A DNA stretch of 64,000 bases, taken from contig NZ_CP026604.1 in the NCBI RefSeq assembly GCF_003063625.1, forward strand, positions 2,170,001 to 2,234,000, given 5' to 3'. This document shows positions 17,883 to 26,211 of this stretch, in pieces. A program made the position numbers and the translations under genes. The notes beneath the pieces are model-generated. The model saw only the letters and a program-made list of their open reading frames with translations. It made no database searches and was not told the DNA's origin. Each line of letters begins with the position of its first letter. The stretch's first letter is position 1. This DNA comes from Saccharobesus litoralis. Its GTDB lineage: Bacteria > Pseudomonadota > Gammaproteobacteria > Enterobacterales > Alteromonadaceae.

Positions 17883-18254
17883 ATGAGACTCTTAGTTTTA
17901 GCTCTTTCAGCAGCACTAACCGCGTGTAGTTCAACGCCTTATAACCCATTCGAAGATGAGAAGATAGTTAAAAGCAATTATTGCCAAAGCCATCTTAAAA
18001 CCTTGGTCGAAAACAATGCCTTTATGGAAGTTAAAACTATGGTTGATAGGCAGTGTAATAATTTAGTAGTTAGAGGTTGGGCGAAAGGCAGAATATCCAG
18101 TAAGTTTAATAAGCGTTGTAAAGCCTCTTATCAGTATTACGTGCAGCGCCCAGCATTGTATAAAGTCGCGCGTAATTTTATTGTTGCAGGTTGTTATCCA
18201 GAAAACCCTGATTTCTATCAATGGCCGCAGGCTAGCGCAGTTAGCAAAAAGTAA
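17883..18254 (+). CDS. Small lipoprotein, unknown function
   Basis: A 123-residue protein with an N-terminal lipobox (LTAC, Cys15) after a short hydrophobic stretch. The mature part is basic and has several cysteines (YCQSHLK, RQCNNL, KRCKASY, AGCYPENP). A good ribosome binding site (AAGGAAA) precedes ATG at 17883. I recognise no family. It lies 73 bases after the large alpha/alpha protein and is convergent with GH43. Confidence 0.7.
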   Translation: MRLLVLALSAALTACSSTPYNPFEDEKIVKSNYCQSHLKTLVENNAFMEVKTMVDRQCNNLVVRGWAKGRISSKFNKRCKASYQYYVQRPALYKVARNFIVAGCYPENPDFYQWPQASAVSKK

Positions 18255-18280
18255 GAAAGACGTTTAAAAGATGATTTAGC

Positions 18281-18311
18281 GCTGTAGGTTTAGTTAGGAA
18301 TCACCTACAGC
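18281..18311. terminator. Hairpin between convergent genes
   Basis: A 9-bp stem, GCTGTAGGT (18281-18289) with ACCTACAGC (18303-18311), loop of 13 bases, between the stops of the small lipoprotein and the leftward GH43 gene. There is no long T-run. It contains the GTAGG word of the dispersed palindromes and may do both jobs. Confidence 0.4.
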
Positions 18312-18347
18312 ATATACACCTAAATTTCATGCCCTTTGGCGTTACTC

Positions 18348-19382
18348 TTACCACTCAACGGTTTGTGGCTGCCAGCTTAAGTTTAAATTGAGTTGACCAT
18401 TATCCGACCAAATCATCCTATCGATATACAGATGTTCTCCAGCATTGGGTCCTGAATTAAACTTAGCGAAACAGCTAAACCAATCTTTGCCGTCAGGCCC
18501 TTCAAATGGGTGACAATGGTTGAGCTCATCGTAAGGACAGCCCTGTGTTTGATTACACAATGATGAACCAAATATTGGATTACGTGAGTCTTTGGTGTAA
18601 GGCCCCCATATGTTATCGGCAGTGGCGAGGCCAATCCCTATCTCATCACCAACAAGGTATTTACCCACCACCCATAGGTAGTATTTGCCGTTGCGCTTAA
18701 ACAAAGCCGGACCTTCGTTGAGCCTTGCATCCCAGTTGCCTTTTTCACCAAACGGGTATATCTGTTTGCGCTCACCAATTGGTTTGCCAGTATTCAGATC
18801 AACTTGGGTTAGCCAACCGCCGGTATTAACGCTGTAGACCTTACCATCGTCATCTTTAAATAAATGTGTGTCGTTGGGGGAGGCGATAGGTTTATCTGCG
18901 GTTAATACTTGATAGTCGCCAAGTATTTCATCAGCTACTAACAATGCTCCACCGCGAGCGCGTTTGCGGGGAATATCCGAAGTAGGGCAGTTAAAGGTTA
19001 TGTAGAATTTACCGTCGTAATGACGTAATTCAGGCGCCCATAAATTTTCGGTACACCAAGTTACAGGCTCACCAACTTTAGCTATGGTCTTAGCGTGAAC
19101 CCACTGCGTTAGATTGCCTGATACCCATATATTGACAGTCTCATGCCGCTGTTTACGGCCAGTTGCCGTGAGATAGTATTTGTTTTGATATTTAAGGATT
19201 GTTGGATCGCGGATCTCGTCATCAGCGACTTTAATTGGGTTTTGGTAGGTAAAGCTATTTAGCGTTGGTGATTGGGTTTTTGTTTTATTCTCTGGATTTG
19301 GTGTGGAATTCGGCGCACAGGCACTTAGCCACACAATTGTTAGACATAGTGCTGCCATTAATTTGGTTTTTGTATTTTTCAT
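18348..19382 (-). CDS. GH43-family lipoprotein (arabinosidase/galactanase type)
   Basis: A 344-residue five-bladed beta-propeller glycosidase. The frame opens upstream at 19493, but that extension runs through an intergenic repeat; ATG at 19382 gives a clean lipoprotein signal (MKNTKTKLMAALCLTIVWLSAC, Cys22). The three GH43 acids are visible: base D59 (EIRDPT), pKa-tuning D171 (SPNDTH) and acid E223 (NEGPAL); WAPEL at 115-119 is a further hallmark. Family members act as alpha-L-arabinofuranosidases, beta-xylosidases, arabinanases or exo-galactanases; the exact activity cannot be read here. It is the last gene of the leftward group symporter-GH27-DUF1080-GH43. Confidence 0.9.
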   Translation of the reverse strand: MKNTKTKLMAALCLTIVWLSACAPNSTPNPENKTKTQSPTLNSFTYQNPIKVADDEIRDPTILKYQNKYYLTATGRKQRHETVNIWVSGNLTQWVHAKTIAKVGEPVTWCTENLWAPELRHYDGKFYITFNCPTSDIPRKRARGGALLVADEILGDYQVLTADKPIASPNDTHLFKDDDGKVYSVNTGGWLTQVDLNTGKPIGERKQIYPFGEKGNWDARLNEGPALFKRNGKYYLWVVGKYLVGDEIGIGLATADNIWGPYTKDSRNPIFGSSLCNQTQGCPYDELNHCHPFEGPDGKDWFSCFAKFNSGPNAGEHLYIDRMIWSDNGQLNLNLSWQPQTVEW

Positions 19383-19677
19383 AGGTTTTGTTTTATATCG
19401 ATAATATACTGCCATGATCACCAAGGGATAGGAAAATACCCTCGTCATTGCCGTGCCTACAGGATGTAGGTACTTAGGTTTCGTCTGGAACAAGAAACCT
19501 GCGAATGCGGTAATCCAGCGACTTTTGTTGGATAAACCTAGTTAGGTTTAATCAAAAAGACACTGGGTTCCTGCCTTCGCAGGAAAGACGGTACTGTTTT
19601 AACCATTGTGCAGTTTTAAAAAGCGCGCTTTAAAATCTGTCATTGGTTAAAGATTGCTTGCAGGTGTAAAACCTGCC
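19383..19677. other. Intergenic region occupied by nested repeats
   Basis: Non-coding between DUF1080 and GH43. It is almost filled by a CGTCATT...GACGG type palindromic element (19443-19591), interrupted by a 48-base insert, and by a short TGCAGG/CCTGCC hairpin at 19659-19679. Confidence 0.6.
19443..19591. repeat. CGTCAT-type element interrupted by a two-hairpin insert
   Basis: The outer element would read CGTCATTGCCG-CGAATGCGG-TAATCCAG at its left end and CACTGGGTTCCTGC-CTTCGCAGGAAAGACGG at its right end, like the intact copy at 49181-49297 and the half copy at 51242-51276. Bases 19454-19501 split the left hairpin. This insert itself holds two hairpins (CCTACA-GGA-TGTAGG and AGGTTTC...GAAACCT). 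Confidence 0.55.
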
Positions 19678-20517
19678 CTAGAATGGATCACTGTCTATGA
19701 TCTTTCTTATTTTTATATTGCGATAAAACACTTCGGCACCTTCTGCTTGCAAAACAATCTTGCCTTGGGTCAAAGGTAGCCATTGATTTTGCTCAGCTTG
19801 CCAGTATTTAAAGTCTTGAATACGCATATTGATTTGGCCATTAACCATATGAATGGCTTTGTCGCCACGTACAATAATGTCCATGCGATTCCAACCGGGG
19901 TGTTCTGCTACTCGGTCGTGTTTAATGCGTTTAATTTTGTTGGCTGTGCCATGCGTTTTCCATACACCACCTAACCACTCAGGTTGATAATCCCAAGAAG
20001 ACACTGAGCCTTTCGGGTTATGCAAATAGCTGGTGGGATCAACAAAGGTACTGACTTGGGTGCCTATGGTATAAGTATCGCCGCTATCACCTTGTTGGAT
20101 CTGGCTTTCAACACTTAAGGGCCATGCGGGTTTGCCAAAGCCGTGGGCGTGATATAACAAGCCAGCGTCTTTCAGCAAATTCACTCGTGGTTGATATTTA
20201 CCATGGCCCCATTTGTATTCGAGCGAAAAACGGTAATGGCTAAAGCTTTGCTCGGTTTCGATGGCGGCGTAAGGCTGGGCGCTTTTGTGTTCAGCATTGG
20301 GGTAAACATGGATAACCCCATTTTTAACCTTGAAAAAGTTGGAAGCAGGTTGAGTTTGCCCTTCAGCGTATTTGATAAAGTAACTGCGCCAACCATCGAG
20401 ATTTTTGCCATTAAATAAAGGTTGCCAGTCTTTGCTGAGATTTAAATCTGCGGCATTTGCAGCAGGTAGGCAAAGCAAAATACCAGATAGAGTTATTGTT
20501 TTTGTTGTCTTTTTCAT
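19678..20517 (-). CDS. DUF1080 (3-keto-disaccharide hydrolase-like) exported protein
   Basis: A 279-residue protein with a signal peptide ending at about residue 22 (LPAANA). The mature part begins LSKDWQPLFNGKNLDGWRSYF, the hallmark of the DUF1080 / 3-keto-disaccharide hydrolase family, a concanavalin-like beta-sandwich. Later motifs include YRFSLEYKWGHGKYQPR, DAGLLYHAHG and WNRMDIIVRGDKAIHMVNG, all typical. Some family members cleave 3-keto-glycosides formed by oxidoreductases; others are probably carbohydrate-binding. No 3-glucoside dehydrogenase is seen here, so a binding or glycosidase role is equally possible. It lies between GH27 and GH43 in the leftward group. Confidence 0.85.
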   Translation of the reverse strand: MKKTTKTITLSGILLCLPAANAADLNLSKDWQPLFNGKNLDGWRSYFIKYAEGQTQPASNFFKVKNGVIHVYPNAEHKSAQPYAAIETEQSFSHYRFSLEYKWGHGKYQPRVNLLKDAGLLYHAHGFGKPAWPLSVESQIQQGDSGDTYTIGTQVSTFVDPTSYLHNPKGSVSSWDYQPEWLGGVWKTHGTANKIKRIKHDRVAEHPGWNRMDIIVRGDKAIHMVNGQINMRIQDFKYWQAEQNQWLPLTQGKIVLQAEGAEVFYRNIKIRKIIDSDPF

Positions 20518-20520
20518 AGC

Positions 20521-20620
20521 TGTAGGTCGAAATTTATTTCGACACCTTTGTTATGCAAGACTTATCGCTAAATCTTGCTTATCTTTTATACAGTATTGTC
20601 GAGTTAAAACTCGACCTACA
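20521..20620. repeat. 100-bp MITE-like element with TGTAGGTCGA ends
   Basis: Perfect 10-bp terminal inverted repeats, TGTAGGTCGA (20521-20530) and TCGACCTACA (20611-20620), each forming an 8-bp hairpin on its own (20526-20543; 20598-20615). It fills the gap between DUF1080 and GH27, so it lies inside the presumed operon. The 57411-57476 element has the same architecture. Confidence 0.7.
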
Positions 20621-20622
20621 AT

Positions 20623-21939
20623 TTAAACCTTCAACACCACAACATCGTGCGGCTTAATCGCTACGGTGACGGCATTGCCTTCCAGTTGCACCTCGTAGCG
20701 CTGCCATAGCTCCTCGGCTGAATCGGCTGTTAAACCCACTTCAGCAAGGTTTAATGTAACTTGGGTGGTACTGTCATTTTTATTAAATAACGCGACATAG
20801 CTATTGTCTGATTTAGTGCTATCCGCAGCCCAAACATCGATACCGTTATCGCTTTTAACTAAACGGTTGTTTGTTGAATACTTGTTAATAGCTAACACAG
20901 CATCATTTTGCAGTAGCTTAATGGTGTCGCTGTCGGTTGTCGGTAAATCTGCGCCAATCATTAATGGTGAGCGCGCCATACACCATAAACTCATCAAGGT
21001 GTGTAACTCTTCGCTGTTGAAGTTCGATTGACGGTTGGTACCACCCGATTCGCCGCGTGGTAAGTAGCCGATAGGCAACATGTCGGCGTCTGGCCAATGA
21101 CCTTCGGTTGCGAACTCTGCCCATATAGCACAGCGCTCCATTTGTTTTTTCAATGAACCCCATTCATCCCAAAAATCGGCTGATATGCGCCATAAGTTTG
21201 AGTTGCTGCGAAGGTGATTAATCAATGTGGTTTCTGGGCCACCTGGAGATAGGCTTAATACCATTTCACGACCACAGGTTTTAATTGCTTGGCTAATACC
21301 TTCAATATCGTCAATACGATAAGGCGAGCCATTACCTGTGGGTGAACCGTCACTATTTTCGACTTCGTGCCATGCATTAACGTCGTCAGCTTTAATGTAA
21401 TCCACACCCCACTGCGCATATAGCTCAAAAATTGAATCGTAGTATGCTTGTGCTTCAGGCTTCGCAAAGTTCAAGGTACGTAGGCTATTAAACCAAGGGC
21501 AGGCTTCACGTTCGTAAGCAATTTGATCCGCAGTAACATTTGTACCTTTAACTGGCGTTTTTTGCGCGACGGCTTTCATAGGTAAACCACGCATAATATG
21601 AATACCAAATTTTAAACCCAGTGAGTGGATGTAATCTGCAATTGGTTTTAAGCCTTTGCCACCTTTTGATGAAGGAAATTTTTCTGGGCAAGGAATAAAA
21701 CGACCAAATTCGTCGATTTCGACCGGAATATCCACTTGCTTGTAGGTTTCGTGGGTTGCGCTAGGGCAATACCAACCTAGATCTAACACGACATATTCCC
21801 AGCCGTGTTGTTTAAGGTTTTTGGCAATAAAGTCTGCGTTTGCTTTTAGCTCGTCTTCGTTAATGCTAACGCTGTAGCAGTCCCAACTGTTCCAGCCCAT
21901 AGGCGGAGTTTGCGCTAAATGAGAATTAAAATAAGCCAT
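20623..21939 (-). CDS. GH27 family, Abp-like beta-L-arabinopyranosidase candidate
   Basis: A 438-residue clan GH-D enzyme without a signal peptide, so cytoplasmic. It opens with the family motif PPMGWNSWDCY. The nucleophile is D185 (YIKADDV) and the acid/base D255 (RISADFWDEW). Alpha-galactosidases have a DD pair near residue 53; here the segment is VVLDLGWYCP, so the second position is Leu54. As I recall, the Geobacillus beta-L-arabinopyranosidase Abp has Ile at the corresponding place and the same W-Y after it, and this change favours arabinopyranose (no C6 hydroxymethyl). I infer beta-L-arabinopyranosidase; alpha-galactosidase activity is the alternative. It lies 17 bases after the symporter gene, and the products would feed araA. 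Confidence 0.85.
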   Translation of the reverse strand: MAYFNSHLAQTPPMGWNSWDCYSVSINEDELKANADFIAKNLKQHGWEYVVLDLGWYCPSATHETYKQVDIPVEIDEFGRFIPCPEKFPSSKGGKGLKPIADYIHSLGLKFGIHIMRGLPMKAVAQKTPVKGTNVTADQIAYEREACPWFNSLRTLNFAKPEAQAYYDSIFELYAQWGVDYIKADDVNAWHEVENSDGSPTGNGSPYRIDDIEGISQAIKTCGREMVLSLSPGGPETTLINHLRSNSNLWRISADFWDEWGSLKKQMERCAIWAEFATEGHWPDADMLPIGYLPRGESGGTNRQSNFNSEELHTLMSLWCMARSPLMIGADLPTTDSDTIKLLQNDAVLAINKYSTNNRLVKSDNGIDVWAADSTKSDNSYVALFNKNDSTTQVTLNLAEVGLTADSAEELWQRYEVQLEGNAVTVAIKPHDVVVLKV

Positions 21940-21956
21940 GATTCGAAACTCTTAAA

Positions 21957-23729
21957 TTATAAAATGATTGAAAATAAGATGATGAAGCTCAGCATCAGCA
22001 CGATAGACATGCCAGACCAAAGGCCGACATGGTTGTACCATTTAGTACCTAAACCTTCGTTAAAATTCATACCTTTAAAGTTAAAGGTTAAATCGTCAGT
22101 TACTTGCTCAGGACGCGGTTTCGGTGTGATATAAGCTAAACCGACGCATAACAACATACAGAACGCCCAGTTAAGCACACCTTGGTTAGCGTAAGGTTCG
22201 AGCAGAGCAGGGGCAGTACCTGAGTTAACCCAAATTTTAACTGCAATACCGAAGACAAAACCGACACTAACTGTAGTAAGAGCCGCTTTACCGCCTAAGC
22301 GTTTCCAGAATGTACCTAACAAGAATACGGCTGAGAACGGCGGAGCAAAGAAGGTAAACAGCTCTTGTATATAGGCAAACAAGCTGACTTTTTGTGTACT
22401 GATCCAAATCCCTAATGCGATTGAACCAAGCAAGATAACTGCAGTAATTAAACGACCTAAACCAACCAAGCTTTGCTCTGTAGCATCTGGTTTAAAGAAG
22501 CGTTTAAAAAAGTCCATGGTAATAACTGCAGAAGTAGAGGTTAGTACCGCGCTAACTGTTGATTGAATAGCACCAAATAACGCCGCCATTAATAGGCCTT
22601 TTAAACCCAGTGGGATAACTTCAACAATTAGGGTTATATAGGTTTGATCCGCAGCTTGGCGTACATCATTAATGGTTTCGCCATTTAAAATAATTTCTGG
22701 GCGCATTGCGAAATAGATTAAGCCTGGCATGACGACGATAAACGGCAGTAACAGCTTTAAGTAGGCGGCAAAGGTAATGCCCATACGCGCGTGGTATACG
22801 TTTTTCGCTGCAAATACACGTTGAATTAAGAATTGGTTAATGACGGTGTACCACAAGCCAATATAGAAGAAACTTAATACCCAGTGAGTCCATGGTACGA
22901 GTTGGTGAGATAAAGGTTGAATAACCGATAGACGCTCGTAGTTATCTTGACCTACCGCTTCTTGGCTCATGTGAGCGACGGCTTCTTTCCATACTCCGGT
23001 TTCAGCCGTATTGCGTTCAACCATGGTGCTAAAGCCCGCGAAAATATCACCGTGACCCAGGGCGTTTAAGCCATAGAAAGTCACTGCAGTACCACCGACA
23101 ATCATGACGATAATGGTCAGTAAATCCATCCAAGCGACTGATTTTAATCCACCCCAAATCGCCCAAACACCAGCAGCTAAACCAATAATGGCGATTGATA
23201 AATAAAGGCCTTGAGGACCTTCTTCCCAACCCATTAAACCATTGATATCTAAAATGGCGTCTAACGCTAAACCACCGCCGTAAATAACTGGCGCTAAAAA
23301 AGCAAAGATATTAGCGATGACCGTTACAATAGCGAAGAAAACCCGCATACCGGTATTAAAGCGGCGCTCTAAAAACTCTGGTGCGGTAAAAACTTTGGCC
23401 GAGAACAGGAAAGGGATAAATATCCAAATCATAAAGGTGAAGGCAATAACCGTACTCCATTCACCGGTTGCCACAGCAATGCCATAAATAAATGCCGCAC
23501 CGACTAAACCAATAAAATGCTCGGTACTGATATTGGCAGCAATATAAGAAGAACCCACTACATACCAAGGTAAGCTGCGCCCTGCTAAAAAATAATCTTC
23601 AGAGCTTTCGGCTGGCGCAGACTTATTACGCCGCCCCGCTAAATATCCCACTAAACTTAATAATGCAAAATAACCGATAAAGGAAAGCCAGTCCGCCGGT
23701 TGTAAAGCTATGGATTCAATCACACGCAC
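21957..23729 (-). CDS. Sodium:solute symporter (SGLT-like)
   Basis: A 590-residue inner-membrane transporter of the SSS family with about 14 helices. Typical segments include DYFLAGRSLPWYVVGSSYIAANISTEHFIGL (helix 1, Na-binding region), the long VYGGGL loop region, and SAVLTSTSAVITMDFFKRFF. SGLT-like members import monosaccharides with sodium. GH27 follows with a 17-base gap, so transporter and cytoplasmic hydrolase are co-transcribed; this suggests uptake of L-arabinose/galactose or a short glycoside. The promoter region is shared with the divergent beta-helix gene and contains an operator candidate at 23824-23834. Confidence 0.93.
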   Translation of the reverse strand: MRVIESIALQPADWLSFIGYFALLSLVGYLAGRRNKSAPAESSEDYFLAGRSLPWYVVGSSYIAANISTEHFIGLVGAAFIYGIAVATGEWSTVIAFTFMIWIFIPFLFSAKVFTAPEFLERRFNTGMRVFFAIVTVIANIFAFLAPVIYGGGLALDAILDINGLMGWEEGPQGLYLSIAIIGLAAGVWAIWGGLKSVAWMDLLTIIVMIVGGTAVTFYGLNALGHGDIFAGFSTMVERNTAETGVWKEAVAHMSQEAVGQDNYERLSVIQPLSHQLVPWTHWVLSFFYIGLWYTVINQFLIQRVFAAKNVYHARMGITFAAYLKLLLPFIVVMPGLIYFAMRPEIILNGETINDVRQAADQTYITLIVEVIPLGLKGLLMAALFGAIQSTVSAVLTSTSAVITMDFFKRFFKPDATEQSLVGLGRLITAVILLGSIALGIWISTQKVSLFAYIQELFTFFAPPFSAVFLLGTFWKRLGGKAALTTVSVGFVFGIAVKIWVNSGTAPALLEPYANQGVLNWAFCMLLCVGLAYITPKPRPEQVTDDLTFNFKGMNFNEGLGTKWYNHVGLWSGMSIVLMLSFIILFSIIL

Positions 23730-23823
23730 ACCTTTTATAATTTACTGTTTTTGTTGGTTCAATCTATTTAAAGTGACACCAAATATCAGCAATGTGTTAA
23801 AAATGTTAATTATTATTGAGATA

Positions 23824-23834
23824 TTATAGTATAA
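23824..23834. promoter_or_regulatory. Operator candidate, TTATAGTATAA
   Basis: Perfect TTATA-N-TATAA palindrome between the symporter (start 23729) and the beta-helix gene (start 23868). It conforms to TTRTA-N-TAYAA but has A/T where the best sites have G/C, so it is less certain. Confidence 0.35.
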
Positions 23835-23867
23835 TTAATCTGGTGTACAGTTTTTAGAGAGAATTCC

Positions 23868-25082
23868 ATGCGAGTCAATCAACATTTATCCCGTAAACTT
23901 GTGGTGAGTTTACTGCCGCTATTGGTATCCTGTGCAAACGTGGCTCAGCCATTGCCCAGTGTGCATCCTAGTTTAAATGCCAGTAACAGTCGTTGGGATG
24001 AAGCCAGTCAAACTTTAACCATTACTCAATCGGTAACTTTTGCTAATAAAAGTGTCGATGTTGCAAACGACAAAGCACTAGATGAAGTCATGGAAGATTT
24101 TTATTGGACTATTCCAAAAAATATTAAAAAGGTCGTAATCGGTGAGAATGTTACCGTAACTGGGCATTTTCGTTTTAGTGACGAGCAAGTGCTAACAGGT
24201 CAAGATAGATTTACCAGTCGTATTTTTGGTACTAATACTAAGGCTTGGGCACGCGGCTTAAACCAAAAACAAGACAAAGGAACAACCTGTGCACGTAACG
24301 GAAAACCGGGTGCTGTAGCGGGTGATGATAGGATCCACGATTGTCAAAAATGGCAATACGGCGGGGTGAGTGTAGAGTCTAATGCACCCGTCAAAGCTAG
24401 CTATACCATTAAAAATTTAACGATTGAAAACCCTCGTACTTACGCTATTACGGCTATTCGTCATCGCATGATTGTCGATGGGGTTAATATTATCAATACC
24501 AGACCTTACCCTGACTACCAGAGCAATTCTGATGGTATTGGTGGTGGGCCTGGGAGTCGGGTGACTAACACTTATATTGATACTTGGGATGATTCAATCA
24601 AGCTGTATAAAGACGGTATGCATGTGGAAAACGTTACCATTATACATAACCCCAATGGCTCACCGTTTCAATTGGGTTGGGGCAATAAAAAACCTGCAAA
24701 CTTTACGCTGAAAAACATTAAGGTTATTCAAGCTAAACCAAGTAAACGTAATCGTTTTAACTTAGCTTTGTTCGCTAATTCGGGTGGAAAAATCGCATCA
24801 ACAGTTAACATTGATGGTTTTATCGCTGATTATGAATCAACTGCGATATTAAACAAATGTGGTGAAAACCAAGTCATGCCATTTGCTTATATCTCAAACC
24901 CACAATCGACATTGACATTAAACGTTGCTGATAACGCTGCTTTGCAAATTAACGCGCCCGCTAAAGTTTGCGGTAAAGGAAAAGTGCTTGGGTTAAGTGA
25001 TTTTAATGCCAAGCAAGCTGTTACCCTTAAACGGGGAAATATTGCTAAAGTCACAGGCTGTTTGCAATGTGAACCGAAATAA
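23868..25082 (+). CDS. Right-handed beta-helix lipoprotein, GH49/GH28-like
   Basis: A 404-residue protein with a lipobox-like LVSC (Cys22). Regular beta-helix coils are visible from about residue 80. The core motif is SNSDGIGGG (219-227), then DTWDDSIKLY (DD 241-242), then SPFQLGWG (265-272). This DD-x-I-K-x-Y ... Q-x-GW pattern is like GH49 (dextranase/isopullulanase) and, more loosely, GH28 active sites; there is no GHG triad of polygalacturonases. Automated annotation could call it pectate lyase, but no lyase motif is evident. A full paralog without the lipobox is at 49359-50501. Likely an endo- or exo-acting enzyme on the locus polysaccharide; linkage unknown. The two proteins share a C-terminal VTGC motif. 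Confidence 0.82.
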   Translation: MRVNQHLSRKLVVSLLPLLVSCANVAQPLPSVHPSLNASNSRWDEASQTLTITQSVTFANKSVDVANDKALDEVMEDFYWTIPKNIKKVVIGENVTVTGHFRFSDEQVLTGQDRFTSRIFGTNTKAWARGLNQKQDKGTTCARNGKPGAVAGDDRIHDCQKWQYGGVSVESNAPVKASYTIKNLTIENPRTYAITAIRHRMIVDGVNIINTRPYPDYQSNSDGIGGGPGSRVTNTYIDTWDDSIKLYKDGMHVENVTIIHNPNGSPFQLGWGNKKPANFTLKNIKVIQAKPSKRNRFNLALFANSGGKIASTVNIDGFIADYESTAILNKCGENQVMPFAYISNPQSTLTLNVADNAALQINAPAKVCGKGKVLGLSDFNAKQAVTLKRGNIAKVTGCLQCEPK

Positions 25083-25106
25083 ACGGCGAGTTATTTTAAG
25101 ACAGCC

Positions 25107-25132
25107 AGCTAGCACTATGCGTGGTGCTAGCT
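25107..25132. terminator. Hairpin after beta-helix gene
   Basis: A 9-bp stem, AGCTAGCAC (25107-25115) with GTGCTAGCT (25124-25132), located 25 bases after the stop codon. No T-run follows, so it may be a Rho-assisted end or a processing site. Confidence 0.4.
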
Positions 25133-25204
25133 ATATCTATGTTATTACTATAAGATTAGCTTAATGTAAGAATAAAAATATCCTTTTTGTACGCAGGAAT
25201 AGGT

Positions 25205-25921
25205 ATGGCGGTTTTAGAAAGAAATCATAATTTATCTCAACGAATGACTAAAGAGCTGGGGCGCGGTATTGTCTGTGGCGAATATTCAATGGAAGATGGC
25301 TTACCCTCGGAAGCTGAATTATGTGATGAATTTGGTGTAAGCCGTACCGCGGTGCGTGAAGCGGTAAAAATGCTCTCTGCTAAAGGTTTGATTTCGAGTC
25401 GTCCGCGTCAAGGTATTCGAATTCTTCCGCAAGTTGAATGGAACCTACTGGATTCAGATGTTTTGACTTGGTCATTAGAAGGTAAAGTGTCATTGCACGT
25501 ACTTAAAGAGTATTTGCAAATGCGTATGGGTATTGAGCCAGAAGCTGCCGCCCTAGCAGCACGTTACGCTAAGCCAGAAAACATTGCTGCCATTGAAGAT
25601 GCATTAGCGCGTATGAAATCAGCATTTGAAACAGAAGACAGCGAAGCTGAACTTGAAGCGGATATCGATTTTCACGTTGGTATTTTATACGCGACAGGCA
25701 ACCGCTTTTATATTCATATGCGTGACTTTACCCGCACTGCGCTTAAGGTCAGTATTCAGCATACCACACCGATTAAAGCCGACCCTATGGGTATTGTTGA
25801 TGATCACGGCAAGGTACTAAACGCGATTAAAGCCGGTAATGCCGAACGCGCTAAAAACACCATGTTCTTACTCATCGATGAAGCCATCACCTTCATCGAA
25901 CAAGAGATAGCTAAGCTTTAA
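25205..25921 (+). CDS. GntR/FadR-type transcriptional regulator
   Basis: A 238-residue regulator. A TTG start at 25187 is possible, but ATG at 25205 has AGGA (25195-25198) at the right distance and is preferred. The N-terminal winged helix (about 5-75) has the family signature LPSEAELCDEFGVSRTAVREAVKMLSAKGLISSRPRQGIRI. The C-terminal FCD domain (about 90-235) has metal-site residues in DIDFHVGILYATGNRF and VDDHGKVLNAIKAGNAERAKN, so the effector is probably a sugar acid or phosphate. It is the only soluble sugar-type repressor in the window, and araC is absent. I propose it binds the TTRTA-N-TAYAA palindromes; a weak copy is upstream of its own gene (25143-25153). Confidence 0.92.
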   Translation: MAVLERNHNLSQRMTKELGRGIVCGEYSMEDGLPSEAELCDEFGVSRTAVREAVKMLSAKGLISSRPRQGIRILPQVEWNLLDSDVLTWSLEGKVSLHVLKEYLQMRMGIEPEAAALAARYAKPENIAAIEDALARMKSAFETEDSEAELEADIDFHVGILYATGNRFYIHMRDFTRTALKVSIQHTTPIKADPMGIVDDHGKVLNAIKAGNAERAKNTMFLLIDEAITFIEQEIAKL

Positions 25922-25925
25922 TATT

Positions 25926-25950
25926 GTAGGTCGGACGTGTACGTCCGACA
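25926..25950. repeat. GTAGG-type palindrome
   Basis: GTAGG plus an 8-bp stem, TCGGACGT/ACGTCCGA (25931-25948), immediately after the GntR stop codon. Same family as the elements at 8026-8050, 20521-20620 and 57411-57476. Confidence 0.6.
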
Positions 25951-25969
25951 CATCCTAAATCTTATTGTA

Positions 25970-25991
25970 GGCGAGCATTTATGCTTGCGAA
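25970..25991 (+). repeat. 22-bp dispersed repeat
   Basis: Identical over 22 bases to the reverse complement of 8140-8161. It is preceded by TTGTAG, linking it to the GTAGG family. Confidence 0.65.
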
Positions 25992-26147
25992 CTTGCAAGC
26001 ATAAACATAGGTGCAAGACTGCAGTCTTGCCTGCAAACCAACCCCAAAAAACGCAAGACCGCCAAAAGTAGGGGCTTGGAAGCCAAGTCTCGCCAACAAT
26101 CCAATTGTTAAATCTTGTTAAACATGTTTTCTAGCAAATTAAATTAA

Positions 26148-26158
26148 TTGTATTATAA
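26148..26158. promoter_or_regulatory. Operator candidate, TTGTATTATAA
   Basis: Located 54 bases before the sulfatase start. A 17-base core around it is identical to that at araB (about 8224-8240), the closest pair of sites in the window. Confidence 0.5.
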
Positions 26159-26211
26159 TATCCTTAGTGTTAAATTAAAGTTATTGAACAAAGCAGTTTA
26201 GGAAAGTAACA

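Larger units (their letters stand above)
25922..26211. other. Intergenic region of repeats before sulfatase operon
   Basis: Contains the GTAGG palindrome at 25926-25950, the 22-base repeat at 25970-25991, several smaller inverted words (TTGCAAGC, GCAAGACTGCAGTCTTGC) and, at 26148-26158, an operator candidate. No gene is visible. Confidence 0.6.

Noticed and set aside
19383-19493. Upstream start for the GH43 lipoprotein at 19493.
   Set aside because: The extension overlaps a dispersed intergenic repeat and would put a 37-residue leader in front of a clear lipoprotein signal.
23868-25082. Annotation as a pectate lyase.
   Set aside because: Only the beta-helix fold is shared. The DD/GW motifs look GH49-like, and no galacturonate pathway genes are present.
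25143-25153. Operator copy in front of the GntR gene (TATTACTATAA).
   Set aside because: Only 9 of 11 bases match and the left half is poor. Kept only as a hint for autoregulation.
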